From NCBI RefSeq assembly GCF_018417635.1, contig NZ_CP071007.1, positions 4,216,501 through 4,280,500 on the forward strand: a stretch of DNA of 64,000 nt, read 5' to 3'. The notes under the pieces are model-generated. The model was not told where the DNA came from and searched no databases. It worked only from the letters and a program-made list of their open reading frames with translations. This document shows positions 8,560 to 17,270 of this stretch, piece by piece; positions within the stretch are counted from its first letter, which is position 1, and the number at the start of each line of letters is the position of its first letter. This stretch comes from Pseudomonas sp. SORT22 (lineage in GTDB: Bacteria > Pseudomonadota > Gammaproteobacteria > Pseudomonadales > Pseudomonadaceae). The translations under genes were made by a program, and so were the position numbers.

Positions 8560-8596
8560 GGCAGCCGCTTGGGCTGCCCGAAACCGGCCGTTTTTT
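8560..8596 (+). terminator. Possible weak terminator or attenuator after the DUF2946 gene
   Basis: GGCAGCC (8560-8566) pairs with GGCTGCC (8572-8578) over a five-base loop. A run of six T follows at 8591-8596, after the self-complementary CGGCCG. The T run is not adjacent to the first stem, so termination may be partial, letting some transcripts reach the TonB receptor. Confidence 0.35.
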
Positions 8597-8601
8597 GCTG
8601 T

Positions 8602-8622
8602 GCCTGCCTGACAGGTGCAGGC
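8602..8622. promoter_or_regulatory. Dyad symmetry before the TonB receptor gene
   Basis: GCCTGC (8602-8607) and GCAGGC (8617-8622) form an inverted repeat with nine bases between, 31 bases before the receptor ATG. It could be an operator or a leader hairpin. It does not resemble a Fur box. Confidence 0.3.
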
Positions 8623-8653
8623 GGCCGCTGGCTCAATTTCCAGAGTGTGATTC

Positions 8654-10822
8654 ATGCCCTACTCCTATCGCCTTTACGGTTGCGCGGCGCTGCTGTGCGC
8701 GTTGCCCTTCCACGCTGTGGCCGAGGCGCCGCTGACCCTGCCCGACCTGCGTATCAACAGCCGCGCCGACGCCGAAGACGGCGTGCTGCTCGACACCCCG
8801 TCGCAAACCGCTTCGCGCCTTGGCCTCACCCCGCGGGAAACCCCGGCCTCGGTGAGCATCGTCAACCGCCAGCAGATCGAGCAACGCGGCGCGCAGACCA
8901 CCCAGGACGCACTTAACGGCGTGCCCGGCATGACCGCCGCCTCACCACCGGGCTCGGCAGGCTCGGTGGCTTACCGGGGGTTTTCCGGGGGGCAGATTAC
9001 CCAGCTGTTCAACGGCATCAGCGTGCAGTACGACTCGGTTGCCGCGCGCCCGGTCGACAGCTGGATCTATGACCGCGTCGAAGCCGTCGGCGGGCCGTCG
9101 AGCTTCCTGTTTGGCGCTGGCGCCGTCGGCGGCTCGATCAACTACATCAGCAAACTGGCCAGCCGCGACGAGAACTTCAACGAAGGCAGAATCAAGTACG
9201 GCTCCTACGACAGCAGCGAGACCTCGTTCGGCTTCAACCATGCGCTCAACGACGGCGATGGCATCCGCAACTACGCACGCCTGGATTTCAGCCACAGCAA
9301 GAGCAACGGCTATGTCGATCGCGAAGAGCGCGATGCCTGGACCGTGGCGTTCTCGCTGCTCACCGACATCAACGACCAGCTGTCCCACACCCTGGCCGTG
9401 GAGTACCAGAACGAAACGGTCGACAGCCCCTATTGGGGCAGCCCGGTGCTCAACCCGCTGGGCGGCGAAATGAAGGTCGACGAGAGCCGCCGCTTCGAAA
9501 ACTACAACGTCGAGGACGGCCGCTACGAGCAGCGCGTTCGCTGGCTGCGCTCAATCACCGAGTACCGCTTCAACGACAACACCTCGCTGCGCAACACCCT
9601 CTACCACTACAACACCGAGCGTGATTTTCGTAACCTCGAAACCTACGCCTACAACGCGGACAACAGCCGGGTCAACCGCTCCAACGCGCTGCTGCAACGC
9701 CATGACCAGGAGCTCAACGGCAACCGCTTCGAATTGCTGCACGAGGGCCAGATGTTGGGCCTCAACAGCCAGTGGTCGGCGGGCCTGGACTACAGCCACA
9801 ACGTGCAGATGACCTACCCGCGCTCGATCACCGGTATTTTCGACAGTGTCGATCCGGCCAGCTTCGAACCCGGGCATTTCTATGACCTGAAGGGCATGGT
9901 CCCGGGCTTTCAGAAGAACCGCGAGAACACCGTCGACACCTGGGCAGCGTTCGTCGAGAACCGCCTGCAACTGACCGAGCGCCTGTCGCTGCTGACCGGC
10001 TTGCGCTATGACCATATCGACCTCGATGTGCACAACTACCGCACGGTCGATGCCAACAACCCGCTGGACTTCCAGCGCAGCTACGAGCCCACCACCGGGC
10101 GCATCGGCCTGGTCTACGAGCTGACCCCGGCGGCCAACGTCTATGTGCAGTACAGCACCGCCGCCGACCCGCCCTCGGGCATGCTCAGCACAGCCAGTTT
10201 TGCCACCGTACGCGACTTCGACCTGAGCACCGGCAAGCAGCTGGAAGTGGGCAGCAAGTTCAGCTTCCTCGATGGCCGCGGCGCCGCCACCGTTGCCGCC
10301 TACCAGATCGAGCGCAAGAACCTCGCCACCGCCGATGCCGCCAACCCCAGCGTCACCCAGCCGGTGGGCAAGCAGACCTCGCGCGGGGTAGAAGTGGCCG
10401 CCTCGCTGCACGTCACACCGAAGCTGTTGGCCGAGGGCAACTTTGCCTACGTCGACGCCCAGTACGACGAGTTCAACGAGAACGTCGGCGGTCGCTCGAT
10501 CTCGCGCAAGGGCAATACCCCGACCAACATCCCCGAGCGGGTCGCCAACCTGTGGCTGACCTACGACATCGACCCGAGCTGGCAAATCGGTGCCGACAGC
10601 CGCTACGTGTCTTCGGTGTATGCCGACGCAGCCAACACCCGCTACGCGCCGGCCTACACGATCTTCGGTGCCTTCGTCGGTTTCAAGGTCGATGACGACA
10701 CGCGCATCACGGCCCGGGTGCGCAACCTGACCGACGAGGTGTATGCCCGCTGGACCTCCTCGAGCATGCTCTACCTCGGTGCCCCGCGCACCCTGGAGCT
10801 GGCCGTGCAGACGCGCTTCTAG
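8654..10822 (+). CDS. TonB-dependent outer-membrane receptor (siderophore-type)
   Basis: A 722-residue protein with a signal peptide (about 1-23), then a plug domain (RETPASVSIVNRQQIEQRG, DALNGVPGMTA, VEAVGGPSSFLFGAGAVGGS) and a long beta-barrel ending in LELAVQTRF with the C-terminal phenylalanine of outer-membrane proteins. The plug follows the siderophore-receptor pattern. There is no extra N-terminal signalling domain and no sigma/anti-sigma pair nearby, so it is not a transducer. The ligand is unknown: the partners (DUF2946 upstream, PepSY membrane protein downstream) suggest a metal chelate reduced at the inner membrane. No Fur box is visible upstream, so copper or another metal is possible. 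Confidence 0.88.
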   Translation: MPYSYRLYGCAALLCALPFHAVAEAPLTLPDLRINSRADAEDGVLLDTPSQTASRLGLTPRETPASVSIVNRQQIEQRGAQTTQDALNGVPGMTAASPPGSAGSVAYRGFSGGQITQLFNGISVQYDSVAARPVDSWIYDRVEAVGGPSSFLFGAGAVGGSINYISKLASRDENFNEGRIKYGSYDSSETSFGFNHALNDGDGIRNYARLDFSHSKSNGYVDREERDAWTVAFSLLTDINDQLSHTLAVEYQNETVDSPYWGSPVLNPLGGEMKVDESRRFENYNVEDGRYEQRVRWLRSITEYRFNDNTSLRNTLYHYNTERDFRNLETYAYNADNSRVNRSNALLQRHDQELNGNRFELLHEGQMLGLNSQWSAGLDYSHNVQMTYPRSITGIFDSVDPASFEPGHFYDLKGMVPGFQKNRENTVDTWAAFVENRLQLTERLSLLTGLRYDHIDLDVHNYRTVDANNPLDFQRSYEPTTGRIGLVYELTPAANVYVQYSTAADPPSGMLSTASFATVRDFDLSTGKQLEVGSKFSFLDGRGAATVAAYQIERKNLATADAANPSVTQPVGKQTSRGVEVAASLHVTPKLLAEGNFAYVDAQYDEFNENVGGRSISRKGNTPTNIPERVANLWLTYDIDPSWQIGADSRYVSSVYADAANTRYAPAYTIFGAFVGFKVDDDTRITARVRNLTDEVYARWTSSSMLYLGAPRTLELAVQTRF

Positions 10823-10832
10823 GACGCCGCCG

Positions 10833-12296
10833 ATGAAACGTTACCTGTACCTGTGGCACCGCTGGCTGGGCATCGGCTTATGCCTGTTCATGGCCCTGTG
10901 GTTCTTCTCGGGGATGGTCATGCTGTATGTCGGCTACCCCAAGCTGACCCCGCGCGAGCACTACGCTCACCTGCCGCAGTTGCGCGTTCAGGATTGCTGC
11001 GTCGACCTCGGCACTGCCCTGCGCAGTGCCGATGCCGAGCGCACCCCGGCCAGCATCCGCCTGAGCACGGTGGCCGGCACGCCGCGCTACCTGTTCAGCT
11101 ATCCAAGCCGGGCCAGCGTGGCGGTGGACGCCCGCACGGGCCAGCGCCTGCAGGCGATCGATCGCGAACAGGCCCTGGCCAGTGCGCATCAATACGATCC
11201 GCAGGCAACAGCCCGTTATGCCGGGGTGGTGACCGAAGACCTGTGGAGCCACTCGCGCGCCCTCGACGCCGAGCGCCCGCTGCAGCGGGTGCAGCTCGAC
11301 GATGGCGCACGCACCCTGCTGTACATCTCCGGCCATACCGGCGAAGTGGTGCGCGATGCCAGCGCCCTGGAGCGCGGCTGGAACCTGGTCGGCGCCTGGC
11401 TGCACTGGCTGTATCCATTACGCGGCATTGGCGTCGACGGCCTGTGGAGCAACCTGGTGATCAGCCTGTCGCTGGCCGGCACGCTGATGGCGTTGCTTGG
11501 CGCGGTGATCGGGATCCTGCGCTGGCGCCTGCGCAAGCCCTACCGCAGTGGCTCGCGTTCGCCCTACCGGGGCTTTGCCCGCTGGCACCATATTGGCGGC
11601 TTGCTGTTTGGCGTGCTGGCGATTACCTGGATTTTCAGTGGCTTGATGTCGATGAACCCGTGGCGGCTGTTCAGCAGCTCAATGCCGTTGAATGTTGCGG
11701 CCTATCAAGGCGGGCCGTTGACCGCGGCGGCTTTTCCGCTGTCGGCCTCTGAGGCGCTGGCGCGGTTCGACCAGCAAGGTTTCAAGGCCCGTGAGCTGGA
11801 ATGGCGCTTGATTGCGGGTGCGGGGTACCTGGTCGGTCATGATGGCGCCGGGCGCACGCGGGTGCTGTCGATGGCCGACGGCCAGGTGCTCGAACGCCTG
11901 CCGCGGGAGGTGCTGGAGCGCGCCGCACAAGCGATCCTGCCCCAGGGCCAGATGTACAGCGAGCAGCTTGAAGCCTACGACTTCTACTACTACGCCCGGG
12001 CCGAGCAAAGCATGCTCGGCCACCTGGAAAAGCGCTTGCCAGTGTTGCGCGTACGCTTTGCAGACCCGCAACAGACCTGGCTGCACCTGGACCTGTACAC
12101 CGGCGAAGTGCTGGGTGTACTGGACCAGCCGCGGCGCGTGTCGCGCTGGTTGTTCTCGTTGCTGCACAGCTGGGACTGGCTACCGCTGTTGCAACGGCGG
12201 CCATTGTGGGATGCCTGGATGATCGCCTTCAGCCTGGGCGGGCTGGTGCTCAGTGTCAGCGGTGTGGTGCTGGGCTGGCGGCGCTTAGCCAAGTAG
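10833..12296 (+). CDS. PepSY-associated membrane protein, possible inner-membrane reductase partner of the receptor
   Basis: A 487-residue protein with four membrane segments: WHRWLGIGLCLFMALWFFSG near the start, LAGTLMALLGAVIGI, GGLLFGVLAITWIFSG and LGGLVLSVSGVVLGW. Histidines flank them, and PepSY-like periplasmic parts lie between. Proteins of this type often lie beside siderophore receptors and are proposed to reduce the ferric ligand or handle heme-like electrons; here that is inferred from family and position. ATG 10833 lies 10 bases after the receptor stop. The frame is open upstream inside the receptor gene, but similarity begins with this ATG. The TAG stop lies inside a REP sequence. 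Confidence 0.8.
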   Translation: MKRYLYLWHRWLGIGLCLFMALWFFSGMVMLYVGYPKLTPREHYAHLPQLRVQDCCVDLGTALRSADAERTPASIRLSTVAGTPRYLFSYPSRASVAVDARTGQRLQAIDREQALASAHQYDPQATARYAGVVTEDLWSHSRALDAERPLQRVQLDDGARTLLYISGHTGEVVRDASALERGWNLVGAWLHWLYPLRGIGVDGLWSNLVISLSLAGTLMALLGAVIGILRWRLRKPYRSGSRSPYRGFARWHHIGGLLFGVLAITWIFSGLMSMNPWRLFSSSMPLNVAAYQGGPLTAAAFPLSASEALARFDQQGFKARELEWRLIAGAGYLVGHDGAGRTRVLSMADGQVLERLPREVLERAAQAILPQGQMYSEQLEAYDFYYYARAEQSMLGHLEKRLPVLRVRFADPQQTWLHLDLYTGEVLGVLDQPRRVSRWLFSLLHSWDWLPLLQRRPLWDAWMIAFSLGGLVLSVSGVVLGWRRLAK

Positions 12297-12361
12297 GAGC
12301 GGGCTTGCCCCGCGATAGCATTCTGTCCGCCACATCGCATCGCGGGCAAGCCCGCTCCTAC
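12293..12361. repeat. REP pair (BIME, TTGCCCC subtype) between convergent genes
   Basis: GTAGGAGCGGGCTTGCCCCG plus CGAT (12293-12316) is matched by its inverse at 12339-12361, with about 22 bases between. The outer ends contain the TAG stop of the PepSY gene (12294-12296) and, on the other strand, the TAG stop of the methyltransferase gene (12358-12360). It can act as a bidirectional terminator. Confidence 0.85.
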
Positions 12362-13287
12362 ACAAGGGCCCTGAACACCAGCGCCTTCAAGCCACCCGCC
12401 GGATCGCTGTCGGGAAACTCCGGCGGGTTGGCCAGGCGTTCGACAAAGCTCAGCTCCGGTGCTTGCTCAGCCATGCCTTCGATGAGAAAGTCCGGGCCAA
12501 CGGCCGGGTCGTTGACGCAGGCCAGCACCGTGCCGCCGGCGTTCAACAACTCCGGCAGGCGCCGCAGGATCTTGCGGTAGTCCTGGGTCAGGACAAAGCT
12601 GCCCTTCTGGAAGCTTGGCGGGTCGATGATGATCAAGTCATAGGGCCCGGACTTGCGCACCTTGCCCCACGACTTGAACAGCTCATGGCCAAGAAAACTC
12701 ACCTTGCCCAGGTCATGGCCGTTGAGCCGATGGTTATCGCGCCCGCGGCTCAATGCCGAGCGCGCCATGTCCAGGTTGACCACCTGCTCGGCGCCACCGG
12801 CAATCGCCGCCAGCGAAAAACCGCAGGTGTAGGCGAACAGGTTGAGCACGCGCTTGCCCGCCGCCTGCTCACGCACCCAGCGCCGACCATAGCGCATGTC
12901 GAGGAACAGACCGGTGTTCTGCTTGAGGCCCAGGTCCAGCTGATAGCGCAAGCCGTCCTCATCGATCAACCAGTGCTCGCTGGGGGTACCCAGCAGCCAC
13001 TGCCCGGGGCTGTCCGGCAGGTAGCGGTGCTGAATCAGAATGGCCTGGCCGCGCCAGCCTGGCGCCTGGGCAAGCGTCAGGAGCATCTGCTCCAGGGCCG
13101 GCAACTGGCCCTCGGGCGGCTGGCGAAACAGCGACACCAGCAACACCCCCTGCAGCCAGTCCACGGTGATCTGCTCAAGCCCCGGCCAGCAGCGCCCGCG
13201 GCCATGGAACAGGCGCCGGGTTTCGCTCGGCGCCGGGTCGAGGGCGGCGAGCAGGTGCTGCTGGAGGGTGTCGATCACAGAGGTCAT
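12358..13287 (-). CDS. Class I SAM-dependent methyltransferase, RlmI/RlmK-like
   Basis: A 309-residue protein. The C-terminal two thirds hold the AdoMet fold: motif I KRVLNLFAYTCGFSLAAIAG, the acidic VVNLDMARSALSRGRDN, and the catalytic motif LIIIDPPSFQKGSF, typical of the COG1092 rRNA methyltransferases (RlmI, and the C-terminal domain of RlmKL). The preceding 100 residues form the beta-hairpin region of the family. No PUA domain is seen at the N-terminus, so the exact rRNA target is uncertain. The start is ATG 13287 (MTSVIDTLQQ). The frame is open upstream to 13341 but that part looks non-coding. A TAGAAT sequence at 13316-13321 may be its -10 element. Confidence 0.82.
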   Translation of the reverse strand: MTSVIDTLQQHLLAALDPAPSETRRLFHGRGRCWPGLEQITVDWLQGVLLVSLFRQPPEGQLPALEQMLLTLAQAPGWRGQAILIQHRYLPDSPGQWLLGTPSEHWLIDEDGLRYQLDLGLKQNTGLFLDMRYGRRWVREQAAGKRVLNLFAYTCGFSLAAIAGGAEQVVNLDMARSALSRGRDNHRLNGHDLGKVSFLGHELFKSWGKVRKSGPYDLIIIDPPSFQKGSFVLTQDYRKILRRLPELLNAGGTVLACVNDPAVGPDFLIEGMAEQAPELSFVERLANPPEFPDSDPAGGLKALVFRALV

Positions 13288-13454
13288 GGGCAGATTCAAT
13301 CGGGTAAAGTCGCCTATTCTACCTTGCCCCGCCGGTGACAACAGGCCGTTCGGCCTTTGATGAACACGATGGGTGAATGTGACCGGTTTTTGTCGCTTTT
13401 TTTACCCGACGCCGTTGCCGATAGTGCCTGCACCTTCACTAACGGAATCTTGCC

Positions 13455-14099
13455 ATGCCTGCCCTGAAAATCGAGTTCTTCCACGACGTCGTTTGCGCCT
13501 GGTGCTTTGTCCTGGCCCCGCGCCTCAAGCAGTTGCAAGCTGAGTTCGAGCTGGATATCCAGCACCGCAGCTTCATCCTGCAAAGCAGCCGCGAGGCGAT
13601 GATCCAGCGCTTCGGCTCGATGCCCCAGGCCAAGGAAACCATCCTCGATCACTGGCAGGCCTGCGCCCGCGCCGAGGACGAAAAGCGCATCAATATCCCG
13701 GGCATGCGCGAGCAAAGCTTCGAATACCCCAACGGCCTGCTCGCCGCCACCGCCTGCCAGGCGGCCCACGCACTGGCTGGCAATGCCGGTCACGAACTGA
13801 TGTTCGACCGCCTGCAGTGGGCGCACCTGGTCAAGAACCGCAATATCGGTGACAAGGCCACTGTACTGGCCATCGCTGCAGAGGCCGGCTTCGAGCCGCA
13901 AGCTTTTGCCCACAGCCTCGAACACGACGCCCCTGCCTTGCTGGAGCGCGACCTGCAGCAAGGCCGTGAACTGAACTTGCGTTCGGTGCCTTCGCTGGTG
14001 ATCGCCGAGCGCTTTCGCTTGTCTGAATGCATGACCCTGGAGCAGTTGCGCCAGGTCTTCAGCGATATTCGCGCCAACCTGGACAACAGCGAGGGCTAG
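13455..14099 (+). CDS. DsbA-family (FrnE-like) oxidoreductase
   Basis: A 214-residue cytoplasmic protein with no signal peptide. The start KIEFFHDVVCAWCFVL holds the redox pair Cys14-Ala-Trp-Cys17, followed by an alpha-helical insert and the cis-proline region LRSVPSLVI. This is the FrnE / 2-hydroxychromene-carboxylate-isomerase-like branch of the DsbA fold; the intact CxxC suggests redox activity. The substrate is unknown. The TAG stop shares a CTAG with the stop of the convergent LysR gene. The 167-base region before it holds a small hairpin (AGGCC-GTTC-GGCCT) and no other gene. Confidence 0.85.
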   Translation: MPALKIEFFHDVVCAWCFVLAPRLKQLQAEFELDIQHRSFILQSSREAMIQRFGSMPQAKETILDHWQACARAEDEKRINIPGMREQSFEYPNGLLAATACQAAHALAGNAGHELMFDRLQWAHLVKNRNIGDKATVLAIAAEAGFEPQAFAHSLEHDAPALLERDLQQGRELNLRSVPSLVIAERFRLSECMTLEQLRQVFSDIRANLDNSEG

Positions 14100-15001
14100 G
14101 CGAGCGCACGACTGTTGCACTGCTGGCAGTGTTCACCAATCACCCGCACCAGCAACTGCACCTCGGGACTGTGCCGCAGTGCTTCGGGGTAACCGATGTA
14201 CAAGGGCACGTCCCGCTGGCGCTGATGCTGCAACGCCAGCCGATGCAAGCGCCCGGCAGCCAGCGCATCAATGATCGCGTGCTCGGGCAGCCAGGCAAAC
14301 CCCATGCCGCGCTCGACCAGGGTACAGGCCGCCGCCAGGCTGCTGACCGTCCAGCGCTGGGAGGTGCCGAGCCAGCCGCTGTTCTGCGGATAACGGGTGC
14401 CCGAGTCACGAATCACCACCTGCCGATGCGCATGCAAATCCGCCAGGCCCAGCTCGCCCCGGCTGGCGGCCAGCGGGTGATCGGCGCCGACCACGCAAAC
14501 CAGCCTGACGTTCAGCAGCAACTCGTGCACATAACCGGCAGGAAGGCTGCTGGCGATCGCCAGCTCGACCTTGCCGTCTTCCAACAGTTCGCGCGCACCG
14601 GACAGCGCGGTTTCGTACAGGCGAATCCGGTAGTTTTCGAAGGTCGCCGAAAACCCCTGCAACCCTGCTTGCAGCAGCTCCAGCGGGAACAATACATCGA
14701 CCGCCAGCGCCAGCTCACTGAGCACCCCCGGCTGATACTGGTTGGCCAATTGTTCAAGCTTTTGCGCCGCGCCGAGCAAATGCTTGGCCTGGGGCAGCAA
14801 CGCCTGGCCCAAGGAAGTCAACACCGCCTTGCGACCTTCAATGATGAACAACTCCTGGCCAAGCAGCGCCTCCATGCGATTGACCGAATGGCTGACCGCC
14901 GACTGGGACTTGAACAAATGCTCGGCAGCTTGCAGATAGCCGCCGCACTCGACCGTGGCGACAAACGCGCGCCACTGCTCGAGACTGATTCTGGAAAACA
15001 T
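14096..15001 (-). CDS. LysR-type transcriptional regulator
   Basis: A 301-residue regulator. The N-terminal winged helix-turn-helix reads WRAFVATVECGGYLQAAEHL then SQSAVSHSVNRMEALLGQEL, followed by the linker helix and an effector-binding domain. The neighbouring hydrolase gene is divergent, 101 bases away, which is the usual layout of a LysR regulator and its target. The effector is unknown. The final four bases overlap the DsbA-like gene. Confidence 0.88.
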   Translation of the reverse strand: MFSRISLEQWRAFVATVECGGYLQAAEHLFKSQSAVSHSVNRMEALLGQELFIIEGRKAVLTSLGQALLPQAKHLLGAAQKLEQLANQYQPGVLSELALAVDVLFPLELLQAGLQGFSATFENYRIRLYETALSGARELLEDGKVELAIASSLPAGYVHELLLNVRLVCVVGADHPLAASRGELGLADLHAHRQVVIRDSGTRYPQNSGWLGTSQRWTVSSLAAACTLVERGMGFAWLPEHAIIDALAAGRLHRLALQHQRQRDVPLYIGYPEALRHSPEVQLLVRVIGEHCQQCNSRALA

Positions 15002-15102
15002 GCCTACCTCCCTGTCTGCGTTTCAGCGTTGCGCGGCGCCCCGCAACGGGGCCAAGCACAAGCATCTACACTAGCATTCCACCCCTGTGCTGGAGAACGA
15101 TC

Positions 15103-15795
15103 ATGAGCGACACTCCGTCCATAGTCCTGGTCCATGGTTTCTGGGGCGGCGCCGCCCACTGGAGCCGGGTCATCCTCGAACTGTCACGCCTGGGCCACCG
15201 CAACCTGCATGCGGTGGAGATGCCCTTGACCTCGCTTGCCGATGACGCTGAACGCACGCGCAAGATGGTCGCCTCGATACCCGGCAAGGTGCTGCTGGTC
15301 GGCCATTCCTACGGCGGTGCGGTGATTACCCAGATGGGCAACCAGGCCAATGTCGCCGGCCTTGTGTACATCGCCGCCTTCGCCCCCGACAGCGGCGAAA
15401 GCCCCGGCGCCATCACCGCCAAGAACCCGCCGCAAGCGGCAGCCAACCTGCAACCGGATGGCGATGGCTACCTGTGGATCAAACCCGACAAACTGCACGA
15501 AAGCTTTTGCCAGGACCTGAGCAAGGATGAAGGGTTGGTGATGAGCGTGACCCAGAAGGCGCCACTGGCCAGCACCTTCGGTGACACCATCGGTGAGCCC
15601 GCATGGAAGCACAAACCCAGCTGGTACCAGCTCTCGACCCAGGACCGGATGATCCACCCGGACAACCAGAAACTCATGGCAGAACGCCTGCAGCCCAAGG
15701 AGCTGCTGACCCTGGAGGCCAGCCATGCCTCGCTGGTGTCCAGGGCCGCCGAAGTGGCCGCCCTGATCGATCGCGCAGCCGTCAGTCTGGCTTGA
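15103..15795 (+). CDS. Alpha/beta hydrolase
   Basis: A 230-residue protein of the small esterase type. The oxyanion-hole region is VLVHGFWGGAAHW. The nucleophile elbow GHSYGG gives Ser69, and a C-terminal EASHASLVS supplies the likely catalytic histidine. There is no signal peptide. It is divergent from the LysR gene at 14096-15001 and probably controlled by it. The substrate cannot be told from sequence. Its last 14 bases overlap the end of the convergent EamA gene. Confidence 0.85.
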   Translation: MSDTPSIVLVHGFWGGAAHWSRVILELSRLGHRNLHAVEMPLTSLADDAERTRKMVASIPGKVLLVGHSYGGAVITQMGNQANVAGLVYIAAFAPDSGESPGAITAKNPPQAAANLQPDGDGYLWIKPDKLHESFCQDLSKDEGLVMSVTQKAPLASTFGDTIGEPAWKHKPSWYQLSTQDRMIHPDNQKLMAERLQPKELLTLEASHASLVSRAAEVAALIDRAAVSLA

Positions 15796-16687
15796 CCGCC
15801 GGGGCCTTGAGCGCAGGCTTGAACCACCAGCCTTGCTGCATGCCGGCCGCGGCCAGCAGGATCGCGGCCACACCCAGCCATTGCAGCGGCGCCAGGCGAT
15901 GGCCAAAGGCGAACCAGTCGACGAAAATCGCTGCGATCGGGTAGATGAACGACAGCGCCCCGGTCAAGGCGGTCGGCAGCTTCTGGATCGCGCCGTACAG
16001 CAGCACATACATCACCCCGGTGTGGACGATGCCCAGGGTCACCAGGCTGGCCAGCGCACCGACGTCGCCCGGCAGGCCACTGGTATTGGCCCAGGGCGCC
16101 AGCAGGAGGATGCCGGTGCACACCTGGATCAGCGCGATCAGGTGCGGCGGCGTGCCGCTCAGGCGCTTGATGATCAGCGCCGCCACGGCGTACAGAAACG
16201 CCGCGCCCAGGGCCAGGGCGATGCCCAGCAGGTAGTCGTTGCCAGTGCCACCCTGGCTGCCATGGGCACTGACGATCGCCAGCATGCCGGCAAAGGAGAC
16301 CGCTAGCCAGAACAGCTTGGGCGCGGTGATTTTCTCACCGAGAAACAGCGCCGCCAGGCCCACCAGCATGAACGGCTGGACGTTGTATACCGCAGTGCCG
16401 ATTGCAATCGAGGCGCGTGAGTAGGAGGCAAACAGCAGCACCCAGTTGCCGACGATGGCCACGCCGCTGAGTACCGCCAGGGCGAAGGTGGCCAGGGTCA
16501 GGATACCGGGCTTGAGAAAGCCCATGGCCAGGCAGATCAGCAGCAAGGTGCCAGCACCGAACACACAGCGCCAGAACACCACATCCAGTACCGGTTGCCC
16601 GGACACCAGCACGAACCAGCCAATGGTCCCGGATATCAACATCGCGGCGACCATCTCGAACGACCCACGGCGGATTGAACTGTCCAT
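15782..16687 (-). CDS. EamA/DMT-family transporter
   Basis: A 301-residue inner-membrane protein with about ten helices in two EamA repeats (for example FEMVAAMLISGTIGWFVL and the second-half start LALGAAFLYAVAALIIKRL). Family members export amino acids or other small metabolites. ATG 16687 is chosen because AAGGAGG lies six bases upstream; a GTG at 16690 would leave too short a gap. It is divergent from an Lrp-type regulator, which suggests amino-acid-linked control. Confidence 0.85.
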   Translation of the reverse strand: MDSSIRRGSFEMVAAMLISGTIGWFVLVSGQPVLDVVFWRCVFGAGTLLLICLAMGFLKPGILTLATFALAVLSGVAIVGNWVLLFASYSRASIAIGTAVYNVQPFMLVGLAALFLGEKITAPKLFWLAVSFAGMLAIVSAHGSQGGTGNDYLLGIALALGAAFLYAVAALIIKRLSGTPPHLIALIQVCTGILLLAPWANTSGLPGDVGALASLVTLGIVHTGVMYVLLYGAIQKLPTALTGALSFIYPIAAIFVDWFAFGHRLAPLQWLGVAAILLAAAGMQQGWWFKPALKAPAVKPD

Positions 16688-16765
16688 CACTCACCTCCTT
16701 GACGATGGGCAAATTATGGCAAGGGCAGCGGCGACCGTTCCAGTGGATAAAACAGGCTAGACTGA

Positions 16766-16787
16766 CCTTGTACCTTTACTATCAAGG
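16766..16787. promoter_or_regulatory. Inverted repeat in the EamA/Lrp divergent region
   Basis: CCTTG (16766-16770) and CAAGG (16783-16787) flank 12 A/T-rich bases that include TTTACTAT. The dyad lies 79 bases before the EamA start and 31 before the lrp-like start, a reasonable place for an Lrp-family operator. The arms are short. Confidence 0.3.
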
Positions 16788-16818
16788 CAGTTTTCGCATT
16801 TTGCCTAACGAGGCCTGT

Positions 16819-17256
16819 ATGACCGACGATATCGACCAACTGTTGATCAAGGCACTGATGGAAGACTCGCGGCGCTCGCTCAAGGCCCTGGCGCAGCTCA
16901 GCGGGCTGTCAGCACCGAGCGTCAGCGAACGCCTGCGCCGCCTTGAAGAGCGTGGCGTGCTCAAGGGCTACACGGTAGAGATCGACCCGCGCTGCTTCGG
17001 CTACCAGCTACAGGCCATCGTCCGCGTGCGGCCGCTGCCCGGGCAACTGCAGGAAGTGGAGCGGCAGATCATGGCCATCCCCGAGTTCACCGAGTGCGAC
17101 AAGGTCACCGGCGATGACTGCTTTATCGCGCGCCTGCACGTGCGCTCGATGGAAGAGCTCGACACCGTGCTGGACAAGCTCAACAGCCACGCCGAGACCA
17201 ACACCGCGATCGTCAAGAAGACCCCGGTGAAACGGCGCTTGCCGCCGATGGCCTGA
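16819..17256 (+). CDS. Lrp/AsnC-family transcriptional regulator
   Basis: A 145-residue regulator. An N-terminal helix-turn-helix (DQLLIKALMEDSRRSLKALA, then LSAPSVSERLRRLEERGVL) is followed by the RAM ligand domain (FGYQLQAIVRVRPLPG, CDKVTGDDCFIARLHV). Such proteins respond to amino acids. ATG 16819 is chosen because similarity starts there; the frame is open upstream through intergenic sequence. Its neighbour is the divergent EamA transporter, the likely target. Confidence 0.88.
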   Translation: MTDDIDQLLIKALMEDSRRSLKALAQLSGLSAPSVSERLRRLEERGVLKGYTVEIDPRCFGYQLQAIVRVRPLPGQLQEVERQIMAIPEFTECDKVTGDDCFIARLHVRSMEELDTVLDKLNSHAETNTAIVKKTPVKRRLPPMA

Positions 17257-17270
17257 TAACAGCGCAGAAA

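Noticed and set aside
8553..8653. Fur box or cobalamin riboswitch before the TonB receptor
   Set aside because: No GATAAT-like hexamers and no conserved riboswitch core; the 101-base gap is too short for a cobalamin riboswitch.
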